From CALNXN01 sp942490645 (GTDB taxonomy: Bacteria; Pseudomonadota; Alphaproteobacteria; Rhodobacterales; Rhodobacteraceae), in NCBI GenBank assembly GCA_942490645.1, contig CALNXN010000006.1:124001-188000 (forward strand): a DNA stretch of 64,000 bases, read 5' to 3'. The position numbers and the translations under genes are program-made. Positions 43,755 through 53,405 of the stretch are shown piece after piece. The notes beneath the pieces are model-generated. The model saw only the letters and a program-made list of their open reading frames with translations, did no database searches and was not told the DNA's origin. Positions within the stretch are counted from its first letter, which is position 1; each line of letters starts with the position of its first letter.

Positions 43755-43863
43755 TTGGCCATTCGCCGCGTCATATCCTCGCCACACCCCGATTCCACTT
43801 GACCTTTGGGGCTGCACTCTGTTGAACCCTCGCTGATATCCAATGCAGCAGGTGACAGTCCCA

Positions 43864-45684
43864 ATGGACGATCAGAACAAGAACCTTATTCTTGCAACAG
43901 CTCTCAGCTTTCTCGTGATCCTCGTTTGGTTCGTGCTGTTCCCTCCGCCGGAACCCGAAACTCCGCTGACATCGGGCGAAATTGCACAAACTGCGCCAAG
44001 CGCAGACCTTGGTACGACGCCCGCTGCTCCAGTAAGCACTCCGACAGATGTAGCCACTGACAGCGAAACGCGTGAAGCCGCCCTCAATGACGCGCCCCGC
44101 GTTCCAATTTCGACTGAACGTCTGAGCGGTTCGGTTTCGCTTTTGGGTGGCCGTATCGATGATCTGTCCTTGAATGATTACCGCGTGACTCAGGAAGATG
44201 ACGCCGAGATCGTAACGATGCTGTCTCCCGTGGGCAGCACCAATGCGTACTACGCCCTTTATGGTTGGGCCGCAGGCGCTGGACTTGATCCGTCTCTGGT
44301 GCCCGGGCCAAATACACAATGGTCATTGACTGAAGGCCAAACTCTGAGTGTTGGCAGTCCCATTACCCTTTCTTGGGACAGCGGCGCAGGTTTGGTTTTC
44401 AACCGTGTGATCGAAGTTGACGCTGATTATATGTTCACAGTCATGCAGTCCGTTGAAAACACTGGAGACGCCCCGGCCAGCTTGGCACCTTACGGGATCT
44501 TGGCGCGTCACGGGCAACCTTCTGATTTGAAGAACTTCTTCATTTTGCATGAAGGCGTCGTCGCAATGGCTGATGGCGAGCTTACCGAAACGGACTGGGA
44601 TGACATCCCCGATTTTGCAGTACATGCACGCGAAGGCGTGCCCGCAGAACGGATCGAAAACACGACAAACGGCTGGATCGGATTTACTGATCACTTCTGG
44701 ATGTCTGCGCTGATCCCCGATCAAAGCACCCAGAAACGCTTGACGACAAAATACCTGCCGCGCAACGATATCTATCAGGTTGAAACCGTGCTTGCGACGC
44801 AGACTGTCGCGCCCGGCGCCACTATTGCTGTCACGACGCAGCTTTTTGCAGGCGCCAAAGAATGGGAAGCAATCCGAGAGTATCAAGAACAAGGCGTCAC
44901 CAAATTCATCGACAGCATCGACTGGGGTTGGTTCTTTTTCTTGACCAAACCAATCTTTTGGCTGCTGCACGAGTTGAACCAGTTGATTGGCAACATGGGG
45001 TGGTCGATCATCGGTCTGACGCTGATCATCAAGGCCCTTCTATTTCCGCTGGCCTATAAGTCCTATGTCTCCATGGCCAAGATGAAAGAGTTGCAGCCGC
45101 AAATGGAGCAACTCAAAGAAGCCGCAGGCGACGACCGTCAAAAAATGCAGCAAGGCATGATGGAACTCTATAAGAAGGAAAAGGTGAACCCGGCTGCGGG
45201 TTGTTTGCCGATCCTTTTGCAAATCCCGATCTTCTTCTCACTCTACAAGGTAATCTTTGTCACGATCGAATTACGGCATGCCCCCTTCTTCGGCCCGTTT
45301 CAGGATCTCAGCGCGCCAGATCCAACCTCGATCATGAACTTCTTTGGCCTTCTGCCATTCGACGGCCCAGCAGCGGGATCCATACTCGCGCTGGTCTTCA
45401 TCGGCATCCTGCCATTGCTCTTGGGCATCTCGATGTGGTTGCAACAAAAGCTGAACCCGGCGCCCACTGACCCAACGCAACAAATGATCTTTGCATGGAT
45501 GCCATGGGTGTTCATGTTCATGTTGGGCGGTTTTGCCAGCGGTCTTGTGGTGTATTGGATCGCCAACAACACCATCACCTTCACACAACAGTATCTGATC
45601 ATGCGCAGCCAAGGGTACAAACCTGACGTGTTCGGCAACATCAAAGGTGGTTTCAAGCGTAAGCCCAAACCAGACGCGGAATGA
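43864..45684 (+). CDS. yidC: Membrane protein insertase YidC
   Basis: 606 residues: N-terminal membrane segment (ILATALSFLVILVWFVLFP), large periplasmic beta domain (~70-350), then the conserved five-segment core (WGWFFFLTKPIFWLLHELNQ, NMGWSIIGLTLIIKALLFPL, AAGCLPILLQIPIFFSLYKV). It inserts and folds inner-membrane proteins with or without Sec. ATG 43864 (MDDQNKNLILAT) matches the family start better than the ATG 21 nt upstream. It overlaps the MOSC gene by 4 nt. Confidence 0.95.
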   Translation: MDDQNKNLILATALSFLVILVWFVLFPPPEPETPLTSGEIAQTAPSADLGTTPAAPVSTPTDVATDSETREAALNDAPRVPISTERLSGSVSLLGGRIDDLSLNDYRVTQEDDAEIVTMLSPVGSTNAYYALYGWAAGAGLDPSLVPGPNTQWSLTEGQTLSVGSPITLSWDSGAGLVFNRVIEVDADYMFTVMQSVENTGDAPASLAPYGILARHGQPSDLKNFFILHEGVVAMADGELTETDWDDIPDFAVHAREGVPAERIENTTNGWIGFTDHFWMSALIPDQSTQKRLTTKYLPRNDIYQVETVLATQTVAPGATIAVTTQLFAGAKEWEAIREYQEQGVTKFIDSIDWGWFFFLTKPIFWLLHELNQLIGNMGWSIIGLTLIIKALLFPLAYKSYVSMAKMKELQPQMEQLKEAAGDDRQKMQQGMMELYKKEKVNPAAGCLPILLQIPIFFSLYKVIFVTIELRHAPFFGPFQDLSAPDPTSIMNFFGLLPFDGPAAGSILALVFIGILPLLLGISMWLQQKLNPAPTDPTQQMIFAWMPWVFMFMLGGFASGLVVYWIANNTITFTQQYLIMRSQGYKPDVFGNIKGGFKRKPKPDAE

Positions 45685-46424
45685 TCACAGTCACCAGAAT
45701 GCTGCGTCATCCTCTCAAAAGCCATGGACGGGAAGACATTGCTTCTGCGCAGTTAAGTGCCGATCAACCCATGCCATGGGATAGGGTATGGGCGGTCGCA
45801 CACGACCACTCCAAAGCCGATGGTAGCGTCTGGGCCCCCTGCGTCAATTTCAGCCGCGTGTCCAAAGCGCCGGCCTTGATGGCCATAACCGCAACTCTCG
45901 ACGAAACCGAAGAGCGCCTGATTCTGCGCCACCCGGACCGGCCCGATCTCAGCTTTTGCCCGGATCGCGACCTTGAGACATTTCTGGACTGGGTGCGCCT
46001 CTTGGTGCCCAGTGATCGCGCACTGCCTGACCGGATTTTGCGCCTAGACGGACGCGGTTTTACCGACAGTGATTTTCCGTCCGTCACCCTGTGCAACATG
46101 TCATCTCATCGTGCTGTGGAACAACGCATCGGGCGGCCCTTGTCCATCCACAGGTGGCGCGGAAACATCTGGTTTGATGGAGCGGCCCCTTGGGAAGAGT
46201 TCGACTGGCTGGATCGTGACATTCGCATCGGCAATGCGATACTGCGCCCGGTGGAACGCACGGACCGATGCGCCGCGACGACAGCGAACCCCGATACAGG
46301 TGAGCGTGACGCAGATACACTGGGCGCCTTGGGCACCTGGGGACATCAGGATTTCAGCGTTCGCGCGCGGGTGATCCAAGATGGCGGCGTTTCTATCGGC
46401 GACACGCTAGAGGTCGTGCGATGA
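45681..46424 (+). CDS. MOSC-domain protein
   Basis: 247 residues: a MOSC N-terminal beta-barrel part (VTRMLRHPLKSHGREDIASA) and the MOSC domain with the conserved cysteine in RTDRCAATTANPDTGERD. MOSC proteins bind the molybdenum cofactor and reduce N-hydroxylated compounds or carry sulfur. It is coupled to both yidC and engB by ATGA overlaps, an arrangement common in Rhodobacteraceae. Confidence 0.88.
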   Translation: MITVTRMLRHPLKSHGREDIASAQLSADQPMPWDRVWAVAHDHSKADGSVWAPCVNFSRVSKAPALMAITATLDETEERLILRHPDRPDLSFCPDRDLETFLDWVRLLVPSDRALPDRILRLDGRGFTDSDFPSVTLCNMSSHRAVEQRIGRPLSIHRWRGNIWFDGAAPWEEFDWLDRDIRIGNAILRPVERTDRCAATTANPDTGERDADTLGALGTWGHQDFSVRARVIQDGGVSIGDTLEVVR

Positions 46425-47071
46425 ATTTGCCTTTTCCTGTTGCAGAAGAACCGGACGCGCAGAATCTTGAAGCCGGACGTCTGCTCTTTGCGGGCGAGAC
46501 AGAGTTCGTCAAAGGCGTGGTCGCGATGTCTGGCCTACCTGATCCCGATCGGATGGAGGTTTGCTTTGCCGGGCGCTCCAACGTCGGGAAATCATCACTC
46601 ATCAATGCGCTGACAGGGCGCAAAGGGCTCGCTCGGGCGTCCAACACACCCGGACGTACGCAAGAGATCAACTTCTTTACCGCCGGCGACACGCATTACC
46701 TCGTCGACCTGCCTGGTTACGGTTTCGCGAACGCGCCATTGCCCGTCGTTGAAAAATGGCAGCGCTTGCTCAAGCAATACTTGTCAGGTCGCCAAACGCT
46801 GCGACGGGCGTTCGTGCTGATTGATGCACGCCACGGGGTTAAAAAGGTGGACAGCGAAATCCTGTCGCTGCTGGACAGTGCCGCGGTCACGTTTCAGGTT
46901 GTTCTGACCAAGGCCGACAAGGTGAAAGAGATCGAACGTGACCGTGTATTGGATCAGGTGCGCGGTGCCTTGGCCAAGCATCCAGCTGCGTTTCCAGAGA
47001 TCATTGTCACATCCAGCGAAAAAGGGTGGGGCATCCCAACACTGCGCGCCGTCATCGCCACGCTGGAATAG
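46421..47071 (+). CDS. engB: Ribosome biogenesis GTPase EngB (YihA/YsxC)
   Basis: 216 residues. G-motifs: G1 GRSNVGKSSLINAL, G2/G3 GRTQEINFF and VDLPGYGFANAP, G4 LTKADK. It supports assembly of the 50S subunit and cell division. Coupled to the MOSC gene; a hairpin follows the stop. Length is normal. Confidence 0.94.
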   Translation: MNLPFPVAEEPDAQNLEAGRLLFAGETEFVKGVVAMSGLPDPDRMEVCFAGRSNVGKSSLINALTGRKGLARASNTPGRTQEINFFTAGDTHYLVDLPGYGFANAPLPVVEKWQRLLKQYLSGRQTLRRAFVLIDARHGVKKVDSEILSLLDSAAVTFQVVLTKADKVKEIERDRVLDQVRGALAKHPAAFPEIIVTSSEKGWGIPTLRAVIATLE

Positions 47072-47091
47072 CGCGCTTGCACGCAGCGCGC
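47071..47091 (+). terminator. Hairpin after engB
   Basis: Stem GCGCGCT/AGCGCGC with a 7-nt loop directly at the engB stop, followed by CCTTTG. Weak T-run, so termination may be partial and argB may be read through. Confidence 0.5.
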
Positions 47092-47128
47092 CCTTTGCCG
47101 ATAAGTGGCAGACAACTTGGGGCCAGGG

Positions 47129-47992
47129 ATGAAGAAACAGGACATGAACCTTGATTGGATCGCCACAGCTCGGACGCTAAACCAAGCGCTGCCGTATATG
47201 CAGCGGTACGCGGATGCGACCGTTGTCATCAAATTGGGCGGTCATGCCATGGGCAGCGACGATGCGATGGACGAGTTCGCGCGCGACGTCGTGTTGATGC
47301 GGCAAGTTGGGGTCAACCCAGTTATCGTCCACGGCGGCGGGCCAATGATCAACGCGATGCTGGATCGGCTGTCGATCACGTCAGAATTCGTCGATGGCAA
47401 GCGCGTCACCGATGCGGCGACCATGGAAGTCGTGGAAATGGTGCTCAGTGGTCTCGTCAACAAGCGCATTGTCGAAGCGATCAATTCGCAGGGTGGACGC
47501 GCGGTAGGCCTGTCTGGCAAGGATGCGGGCCTGATCACATGCACACCAACGCATCCCGATCTGGGCTTTGTGGGCAGCCCCGACCGGGTAAACCCAACGC
47601 TTTTGCGTGATCTGGCGGACAAGGAGTATATCCCCGTCATTGCACCTTTGGGCGTGGGCGAAGATGGCCAGACTTACAACATTAACGGCGATACTGCGGC
47701 AGGTGCCATTGCCGCCGCGCTGAAAGCAGACCGACTTTTGCTTTTGACGGATGTTTCAGGGGTGAAAAACGCCGCCGGCGAAGTCGTCACGCAACTGACT
47801 GCAACGCAGATCAGGCAATTGACGAGTGACGGCGTGATTGCGGGCGGCATGATCCCCAAGACGGAAACCGCGCTGGAGGCCATTAAGGGCGGCGTGCGGG
47901 CTGCAGTTATTCTGGACGGACGCGCTCCCAACGCATGCCTGCTTGAACTGTTCACAGAGCACGGAGCGGGCAGCATCATTCGTGCAGGCTGA
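47129..47992 (+). CDS. argB: Acetylglutamate kinase
   Basis: 287 residues of the amino-acid-kinase family, phosphorylating N-acetylglutamate in arginine synthesis. VVIKLGGHAMG, VHGGGPMINAML, SGKDAGLITC, INGDTAAGAIA and GGMIPKTETAL are all present. Start 47129 (MKKQDMNLDWIATA) matches the usual Rhodobacteraceae N-terminus; 47105 and 47144 are alternatives. An N-terminal helix is present, as in arginine-inhibited hexameric forms. Confidence 0.94.
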   Translation: MKKQDMNLDWIATARTLNQALPYMQRYADATVVIKLGGHAMGSDDAMDEFARDVVLMRQVGVNPVIVHGGGPMINAMLDRLSITSEFVDGKRVTDAATMEVVEMVLSGLVNKRIVEAINSQGGRAVGLSGKDAGLITCTPTHPDLGFVGSPDRVNPTLLRDLADKEYIPVIAPLGVGEDGQTYNINGDTAAGAIAAALKADRLLLLTDVSGVKNAAGEVVTQLTATQIRQLTSDGVIAGGMIPKTETALEAIKGGVRAAVILDGRAPNACLLELFTEHGAGSIIRAG

Positions 47993-48049
47993 CGTAGATG
48001 TGTCCATTGGTCGCTTGCGCACCATCGCGATGCGCCTAACTTGAAGCTT

Positions 48050-48844
48050 ATGGAATATGAAGCCCTCATTCGGTTTGGCGTTTTTCTCGGCCTTTTCTGC
48101 GTGTTCGCGGGCGTGGAGGCATTCGCCCCCCGCCGCGACCGCAAACAGCCCCGTCAGACGCGATGGATCGCCAATTGGGGGATCACCATCCTGAACACGC
48201 TGACCCTGCGTGCATTGGCCTTTGTGTTGCCGCTGCTTGCCGTGGGTGCCGCCATTGATGCGGCCGATCAGGGCTGGGGTCTGTTCAATGCGCTGGATTG
48301 GTCGGTTTGGATCGAAGTTATCCTCGCCATTCTCATTTTGGACTTTGCCATCTGGCTACAGCACCTCATCACGCACAAGGTGCCGCTTTTGTGGCGTCTG
48401 CACCGGGTGCACCACGCTGATGTCGATATGGACGTCACCACGGCCATTCGGTTCCACCCGATCGAAATCGGCTTGTCGATGCTGCTCAAAATCGGGTTGG
48501 TTTATCTGCTTGGGCCAGCAGCGATTGCGGTGATCCTGTTCGAAATCATTCTGAACGGCACGGCAATGTTCAACCACGCCAACATTCGTCTACCGCTTTG
48601 GATGGACGCAATGCTGCGGCGGGTTCTGGTCACACCTGACATGCACCGCGTGCACCATTCCGTGCATCGACATGAACATGACAGCAACTACGGGTTTTCT
48701 CTGTCTATTTGGGACCGCCTTTTTGGAACCTATATCGCCCAACCCGCAGCTGGACATGACGCGATGGAGGTTGGGTTGCAATGGCAAGACGATCGGCCTG
48801 CACATCTTGGCTGGTCGCTGGCCTTGCCCTTTCGCCGCAAATGA
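48050..48844 (+). CDS. Sterol desaturase/fatty acid hydroxylase family protein
   Basis: A 264-residue membrane di-iron enzyme with four hydrophobic segments. Histidine boxes: HLITHK, HRVHHADVD, and HHSVHRHEHDSN. Bacterial members hydroxylate or desaturate lipids; the substrate is not evident. The gene starts at ATG 48050 and overlaps the ferredoxin-like gene (ATGA), whose 4Fe-4S protein could be its electron donor. That link is inference from overlap. Confidence 0.87.
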   Translation: MEYEALIRFGVFLGLFCVFAGVEAFAPRRDRKQPRQTRWIANWGITILNTLTLRALAFVLPLLAVGAAIDAADQGWGLFNALDWSVWIEVILAILILDFAIWLQHLITHKVPLLWRLHRVHHADVDMDVTTAIRFHPIEIGLSMLLKIGLVYLLGPAAIAVILFEIILNGTAMFNHANIRLPLWMDAMLRRVLVTPDMHRVHHSVHRHEHDSNYGFSLSIWDRLFGTYIAQPAAGHDAMEVGLQWQDDRPAHLGWSLALPFRRK

Positions 48845-49470
48845 CACAGCAGGCTCTGGAACGCGCCTTGCAACCGTTTGGATTGTTCACGATGGGTGCG
48901 CTCCATGAGACCGGCCAAACCCTCGTGCTGCTTGGGGCAGGTGCCGGGCTTTGGCCAATCTTCATGCAGTCCGATGAATACACCGACGCGCACCCAGATC
49001 CGCTTGATCGATGGTCCAAGCGTGTTGTCGGCAAAATCGCCATCGCATTTGAGGCGGAGGCCATCTTTCCGTCAGACGGGCCGCCTTATGCACCGTTCAT
49101 TCGTTGGGCGCAGGGCACGCGGCAGTTCTTTCAAAGCCCGACTGGCATGTTGGTCCATCCAAAGGCGGGTTTGATGATCTCAATCCGTGCCGCGATCCGC
49201 GTGCCTGATGTCTGGCCGATAGACCCGCCTGCCCACAACCCGTGCAATACATGCGCAGGTAGGCCTTGCGTCTCCGCCTGCCCCGTCGGTGCACTGTCCG
49301 AAACTGCGCCCTACGACGTCCCAGCCTGCAAAACGTTTCTGGACACTACCGACGGACAGGACTGCATGGCCCATGGGTGCAAGGTACGGCGCGCCTGCCC
49401 GATCAGCCAGGCATTTGAACGTGACCCGGCGCAATCTGCGTTTCACATGCAGTCATTCAAGGGGAAATAA
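48841..49470 (+). CDS. 4Fe-4S ferredoxin-like protein
   Basis: 209 residues. An N-terminal region of unknown type (~1-135) is followed by a dense cysteine module: CNTCAGRPCVSACPVGAL, then DCMAHGCKVRRACP. These could hold two 4Fe-4S clusters and resemble the C-terminal part of epoxyqueuosine reductase. Start 48841 overlaps the desaturase-like stop; an earlier ATG at 48781 would overlap that gene by 64 nt and is rejected. Likely a redox partner. Confidence 0.78.
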   Translation: MTQQALERALQPFGLFTMGALHETGQTLVLLGAGAGLWPIFMQSDEYTDAHPDPLDRWSKRVVGKIAIAFEAEAIFPSDGPPYAPFIRWAQGTRQFFQSPTGMLVHPKAGLMISIRAAIRVPDVWPIDPPAHNPCNTCAGRPCVSACPVGALSETAPYDVPACKTFLDTTDGQDCMAHGCKVRRACPISQAFERDPAQSAFHMQSFKGK

Positions 49471-49971
49471 ATGCGACGTCTCATTTTGATGCGCCATGCC
49501 AAGTCTGATTGGGGCAATACCATCTTGTCGGATCACGATCGCCCGTTGAACAGTCGCGGGCGTCAGTCGGCCACCCTGCTGGGCGATTGGATGCGACGGC
49601 AAGGGTTTGCACCTGATGAGGTGTTGTGCTCGACCGCTGTTAGAACACGCGAAACTTTGGCCGGGCTTGGGTTGGATTTGCCGTCCGCTCCGCAGTTTCA
49701 ACGTGCGTTGTACCTTGCCGAAGCCGATGACATGCTGGGGGCGCTGAAACGCGCTTCCGGCGCCTGCGTGCTGATGATTGCTCACAATCACGGCATTGCC
49801 GATATGGCGCAAAGCATTGTGGCACACGCGCCCGACCATCCCCGGTTTCTAGACTATCCCACCGGGGCCACTCTGGTGGTCGATTTCGACGTGAAAGGCT
49901 GGAACGAAATCGGCTGGCACACTGGCCAGCCGATCGCGTTTGTGGTCCCCCGGGAGTTACCCGAGGCATAA
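49471..49971 (+). CDS. SixA-like phosphohistidine phosphatase
   Basis: 166 residues of the histidine phosphatase superfamily. The catalytic RHG-type motif is LMRHAKSDW (H9), the second Arg lies in STAVRTRETL and the second His in IAHNHGIAD. SixA removes phosphate from HPt domains or PTS proteins. It immediately follows the ferredoxin-like stop (TAA-ATG) with AGGGGAAA inside the upstream gene, so it is co-transcribed. Convergent with bztD (3-nt gap). Confidence 0.85.
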   Translation: MRRLILMRHAKSDWGNTILSDHDRPLNSRGRQSATLLGDWMRRQGFAPDEVLCSTAVRTRETLAGLGLDLPSAPQFQRALYLAEADDMLGALKRASGACVLMIAHNHGIADMAQSIVAHAPDHPRFLDYPTGATLVVDFDVKGWNEIGWHTGQPIAFVVPRELPEA

Positions 49972-49974
49972 GGG

Positions 49975-50742
49975 TCAGTGCCCGAGGATCTGGCTGAGGA
50001 ACAGCTGTGTCCGTGGGCTCTTGGGATTGTTGAAGAACTCTTCAGGCTCGTTCTGCTCGACGATCTGGCCTTCGTCCATAAAGATCACGCGGTCTGCGAC
50101 CTGACGGGCAAAGCCCATCTCGTGTGTCACACACAGCATTGTCATGCCCTCCTGAGCCAGCTCTACCATCGTATCGAGCACCTCCTTGATCATTTCCGGG
50201 TCAAGAGCGGACGTCGGTTCATCAAAGAGCATGATGCGCGGACGCATGCACAAGGAACGCGCAATCGCCACACGTTGCTGCTGACCACCCGAAAGCTGAC
50301 CCGGATACTTGTCGGCCTGATCGGGGATCTTCACCTTTTCGAGGAAATGCATCGCAATGTCCTCGGCTTCTTTCTTCGGCGTTTTACGCACCCAGATCGG
50401 AGCGAGCGTACAGTTTTCGAGGATCGTCAGATGCGGAAACAGGTTGAAGTGCTGAAAACACATACCGACTTCCGAACGGATCTTGTCGATGTTCTTGACG
50501 TCCGAGGACAGCACAGTGCCGTCCACGGTGATCTTGCCTTGCTGGTGCTCTTCCAGCGCATTGATGCAACGGATCAACGTGGATTTGCCAGAGCCGGACG
50601 GCCCCGCGATCACGATCCGCTCGCCCTGATACACCGTCAGGTCAATGTCACGCAGCACGTGAAAAGTGCCGTACCATTTGTTCATCCCTTCGATGGACAC
50701 CGCCACCTGATCGGACATCTTGGATTTTGCTTGTTCAGCCAT
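49975..50742 (-). CDS. bztD: Polar amino-acid ABC transporter ATPase BztD
   Basis: 255 residues: Walker A GPSGSGKST, Q-loop CFQHFNLFPH, signature LSGGQQQR, Walker B IMLFDEPTSALDPE, H-loop VTHEMGFA. It powers uptake of glutamate, glutamine, aspartate and asparagine with BztB/BztC. The start at 50742 has GGAAGGGC; 15 nt separate it from bztC. Last gene of the operon. Confidence 0.93.
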   Translation of the reverse strand: MAEQAKSKMSDQVAVSIEGMNKWYGTFHVLRDIDLTVYQGERIVIAGPSGSGKSTLIRCINALEEHQQGKITVDGTVLSSDVKNIDKIRSEVGMCFQHFNLFPHLTILENCTLAPIWVRKTPKKEAEDIAMHFLEKVKIPDQADKYPGQLSGGQQQRVAIARSLCMRPRIMLFDEPTSALDPEMIKEVLDTMVELAQEGMTMLCVTHEMGFARQVADRVIFMDEGQIVEQNEPEEFFNNPKSPRTQLFLSQILGH

Positions 50743-50757
50743 TTGAATAGCCCTTCC

Positions 50758-52056
50758 TTAACGGTGGCCGGTTTGAAGCTGACGCTCCAACCATTGTGAG
50801 TATTGCGAGATGCCGTAGCAGACGATGAAGAACAAAAAGGCCGCAAAGCCCAGAAGCTCCCAATAGACGCCGTTCCAGTCTGTGGACGCCAGAATGGGTC
50901 CACGGATCATCCCGACCAGATCGAACATCGAAATCACGGACACCAGTGTTGTGTCCTTGAACAGGCCCACGGCAATATTGACGATGCCCGGGATCGAGAT
51001 CTTCAATGCTTGCGGCAGAATGATCAGACGCATCGCTTGCGCGTAATCAAGCCCGAGTGAATCTGCGGCCTCGTATTGCCCTTTGGGCAAAGCAGCCAGA
51101 CCGCCACGTATCACCTCGGCGATGTAGGCTGACGAGAACATCGTAATCATGATCACAACGCGCAGGAACAGGTCTACCGTGGATTCCGGCGGGAAGAAAT
51201 ACGCCAGCATCACGGAGGCCACGAAGAGCAAGGTAATCAGCGGCACACCACGGATGAATTCGATGAACACCACGCAGATGATCTTGATCAGCGGCATGCT
51301 GGACTGACGACCCAAGGCCAATGCTATCCCAATGGGGATCGACAAGGATACGCAGGTCAGCCCCAGCATCATGTTCAGCATGAAGCCACCCAGATCACGA
51401 CTGGGCACCTGGCTTAGCATGGCGTTCTCTGATGCGCCTTCGGGGATCAGGAACCCGCCAAGGTTCCAGACGATAACCGCTGCGGCGATCCCTCCGAAGA
51501 AGCCCGCAGCAAAGCTGCCTGTGACAAAGCGCTGATAGACAAAGTAACCCACGACCACACCGGCAAGCGCCAGCACGGGCACAAGGATCGTACCGCCCCA
51601 GATCAACCAGTAAGCCGCGAACGGGAACAGGCCCGTCACGATCAAGAGCTGACGTGGCAGGTGGAAGAACAGCACCGGAGCGATCGCAACGAACATCAGC
51701 AAAAACGCCAACAAGGGCCGCCAGTACTGATCAGGCGGGTACTTGAATCCAAAGAGCAGCTGCGGCCAGCGTTCGGTCAGAACGGCAAAGCAACCACCTG
51801 ACTTGCCCGCAAGGATCTCGCGGCACTCTGCAAGGCTGCTGGCGTTCCAAACACCATTGATCAGCCAAGGCAGCGTTGGGGCCAGCGCCAGGTAGATGAT
51901 GTAAGCCGCCACAATGGTCAGCAAGGCGTTCGCCGGTGTGGCAAACAGGTTTTCACGCAGCCATTTGACGGGGCCAGAGGCCACCCCCGGAGGATCGGAC
52001 GGTGGAATCGTCGTTTCGCGCACAAAGGCAACGGTATTTGCATGTGTATCTGACAT
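50758..52056 (-). CDS. bztC: Polar amino-acid ABC transporter permease BztC
   Basis: 432 residues, an extended HisM-type permease. An N-terminal half of several membrane segments with a long periplasmic loop (NGVWNASSLAECREILAG) precedes the conserved permease domain with its EAA-type loop (EVIRGGLAALPKGQYEAADSLGL). It pairs with BztB. It starts 3 nt after the bztB stop. Confidence 0.92.
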   Translation of the reverse strand: MSDTHANTVAFVRETTIPPSDPPGVASGPVKWLRENLFATPANALLTIVAAYIIYLALAPTLPWLINGVWNASSLAECREILAGKSGGCFAVLTERWPQLLFGFKYPPDQYWRPLLAFLLMFVAIAPVLFFHLPRQLLIVTGLFPFAAYWLIWGGTILVPVLALAGVVVGYFVYQRFVTGSFAAGFFGGIAAAVIVWNLGGFLIPEGASENAMLSQVPSRDLGGFMLNMMLGLTCVSLSIPIGIALALGRQSSMPLIKIICVVFIEFIRGVPLITLLFVASVMLAYFFPPESTVDLFLRVVIMITMFSSAYIAEVIRGGLAALPKGQYEAADSLGLDYAQAMRLIILPQALKISIPGIVNIAVGLFKDTTLVSVISMFDLVGMIRGPILASTDWNGVYWELLGFAAFLFFIVCYGISQYSQWLERQLQTGHR

Positions 52057-52059
52057 GGC

Positions 52060-53274
52060 TCAGCGCTCCTTCAGGCTTACGGATTTGTTGTAGACGTTCA
52101 TGATCGACGAGATCGAAAGCGAGATCGTCAAATAGAACAACATCAGCAACAGCACACACTCGATGGCGCGCCCTGTCTGGTTCAGCGTGATGCCGCCCAA
52201 CGTCGCCGTGATATCCGCGTAGCCCACGGCAATCGCCAAGGACGAATTCTTGGTGATGTTGAGATACTGCGAAATCAGCGGCGGAATGATCACACGCAAC
52301 GCCTGCGGCAAAACCACTAGGTTCATGATCCGACCCGGACGCAATCCAAGCGCGCCAGCGGCCTCTGTCTGGCCTTTGGACACGGCCTGAATGCCCGCGC
52401 GCACGTTTTCTGCGATGAAGGCGCCGGTATAGATCGACAGGGCGAACCAAAGAGCAATCAGCGGAGCCCCCACTTGAATACCGCCACGAAAGTTGAAACC
52501 ACCCAGTTCCGGCACATCCAGACCAATGGGGCGCCCCATGATGAAAAACATCAAAATGGTTGGCACAAACAAAATCGCGAGGCTGGGCCAGCCCATTGGC
52601 AGCAAACGTCCGGTGGAATACAGCAGTCGCGTGGCGTAACGCCGGTAGGCAAAAGCGCCAATCACCGATGCAATGAACGTGCCCACGACAATCATGGACC
52701 CAGGACCCCAGACCGGAGCGGGGATATATATACCACGGTTGGTGAAGGCGAACATGCCGAGCGCCATTGTCGCCTCTGCATCGTCGCCCCGGAAGGCGCG
52801 TGGTGCCGGCATGACGGCGGTCATGATCGTAAAGATGATGATGATCCAGATCAGAACGGGAATGTTGCGGAAGATCTCCACGTAAAACGCCATGATCTTG
52901 GCGACCAGCCAGTTGTTGGACAGTCTTAAAACGCCGGCTACGACGCCAAATACGGTCGCAGTAATACAGGCCAGAAAGGCGACCAGCAGAGTGTTGAGGA
53001 TACCGACCAATGCGGCACGGGCATGCGAGGATTGGCTATCATATTCAACCAGCGTCTGGTTGATGTCATACCCGGCAGGCGTGCCAAGGAAATCATAAGC
53101 AATGTTCAAACCGGCGGCCGCGAGGTTATAAAGCAGATTGTTGCCGAGATAGGCGAAGGCCACGATAAGCACCAAAAGCGCGATGGCTTGGAATGTCAGC
53201 GATCTGTAGCGGGTGTCGTTCAAAAGCATCGACAGCCGGAACGAGCCCTGTGGAGGGTCGGTCAAAGTCGTCAT
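52060..53274 (-). CDS. bztB: Polar amino-acid ABC transporter permease BztB
   Basis: 404 residues, larger than simple HisQ permeases because of a long insertion of extra membrane segments (~190-270), as is usual for BztB/AapQ. The EAA loop is AENVRAGIQAVSKGQTEAAGALGL-like (NVRAGIQAVSKGQTEAAG). Forms the membrane channel with BztC. Separated from bztA by 131 nt carrying a strong hairpin. Confidence 0.92.
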   Translation of the reverse strand: MTTLTDPPQGSFRLSMLLNDTRYRSLTFQAIALLVLIVAFAYLGNNLLYNLAAAGLNIAYDFLGTPAGYDINQTLVEYDSQSSHARAALVGILNTLLVAFLACITATVFGVVAGVLRLSNNWLVAKIMAFYVEIFRNIPVLIWIIIIFTIMTAVMPAPRAFRGDDAEATMALGMFAFTNRGIYIPAPVWGPGSMIVVGTFIASVIGAFAYRRYATRLLYSTGRLLPMGWPSLAILFVPTILMFFIMGRPIGLDVPELGGFNFRGGIQVGAPLIALWFALSIYTGAFIAENVRAGIQAVSKGQTEAAGALGLRPGRIMNLVVLPQALRVIIPPLISQYLNITKNSSLAIAVGYADITATLGGITLNQTGRAIECVLLLMLFYLTISLSISSIMNVYNKSVSLKER

Positions 53275-53365
53275 CAGTCATGTTCCCCGTGGTTCCGGCC
53301 CTGTTCAAATAACGGATGCTTTTGCATCTCGGTGGACCGGCTTTTCATTGGTCGTCTAAAGTGCG

Positions 53366-53393
53366 AAGGGCGCAGGTTTTATCCTGCGCCCTT
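53366..53393 (-). terminator. Intercistronic hairpin between bztA and bztB
   Basis: A perfect 11-bp stem AAGGGCGCAGG/CCTGCGCCCTT with a 6-nt loop, 13 nt after the bztA stop on the minus strand. There is no T-run, so it more likely protects the abundant bztA message or lowers read-through than ends transcription. Confidence 0.65.
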
Positions 53394-53405
53394 GCGTTGT
53401 CGATA

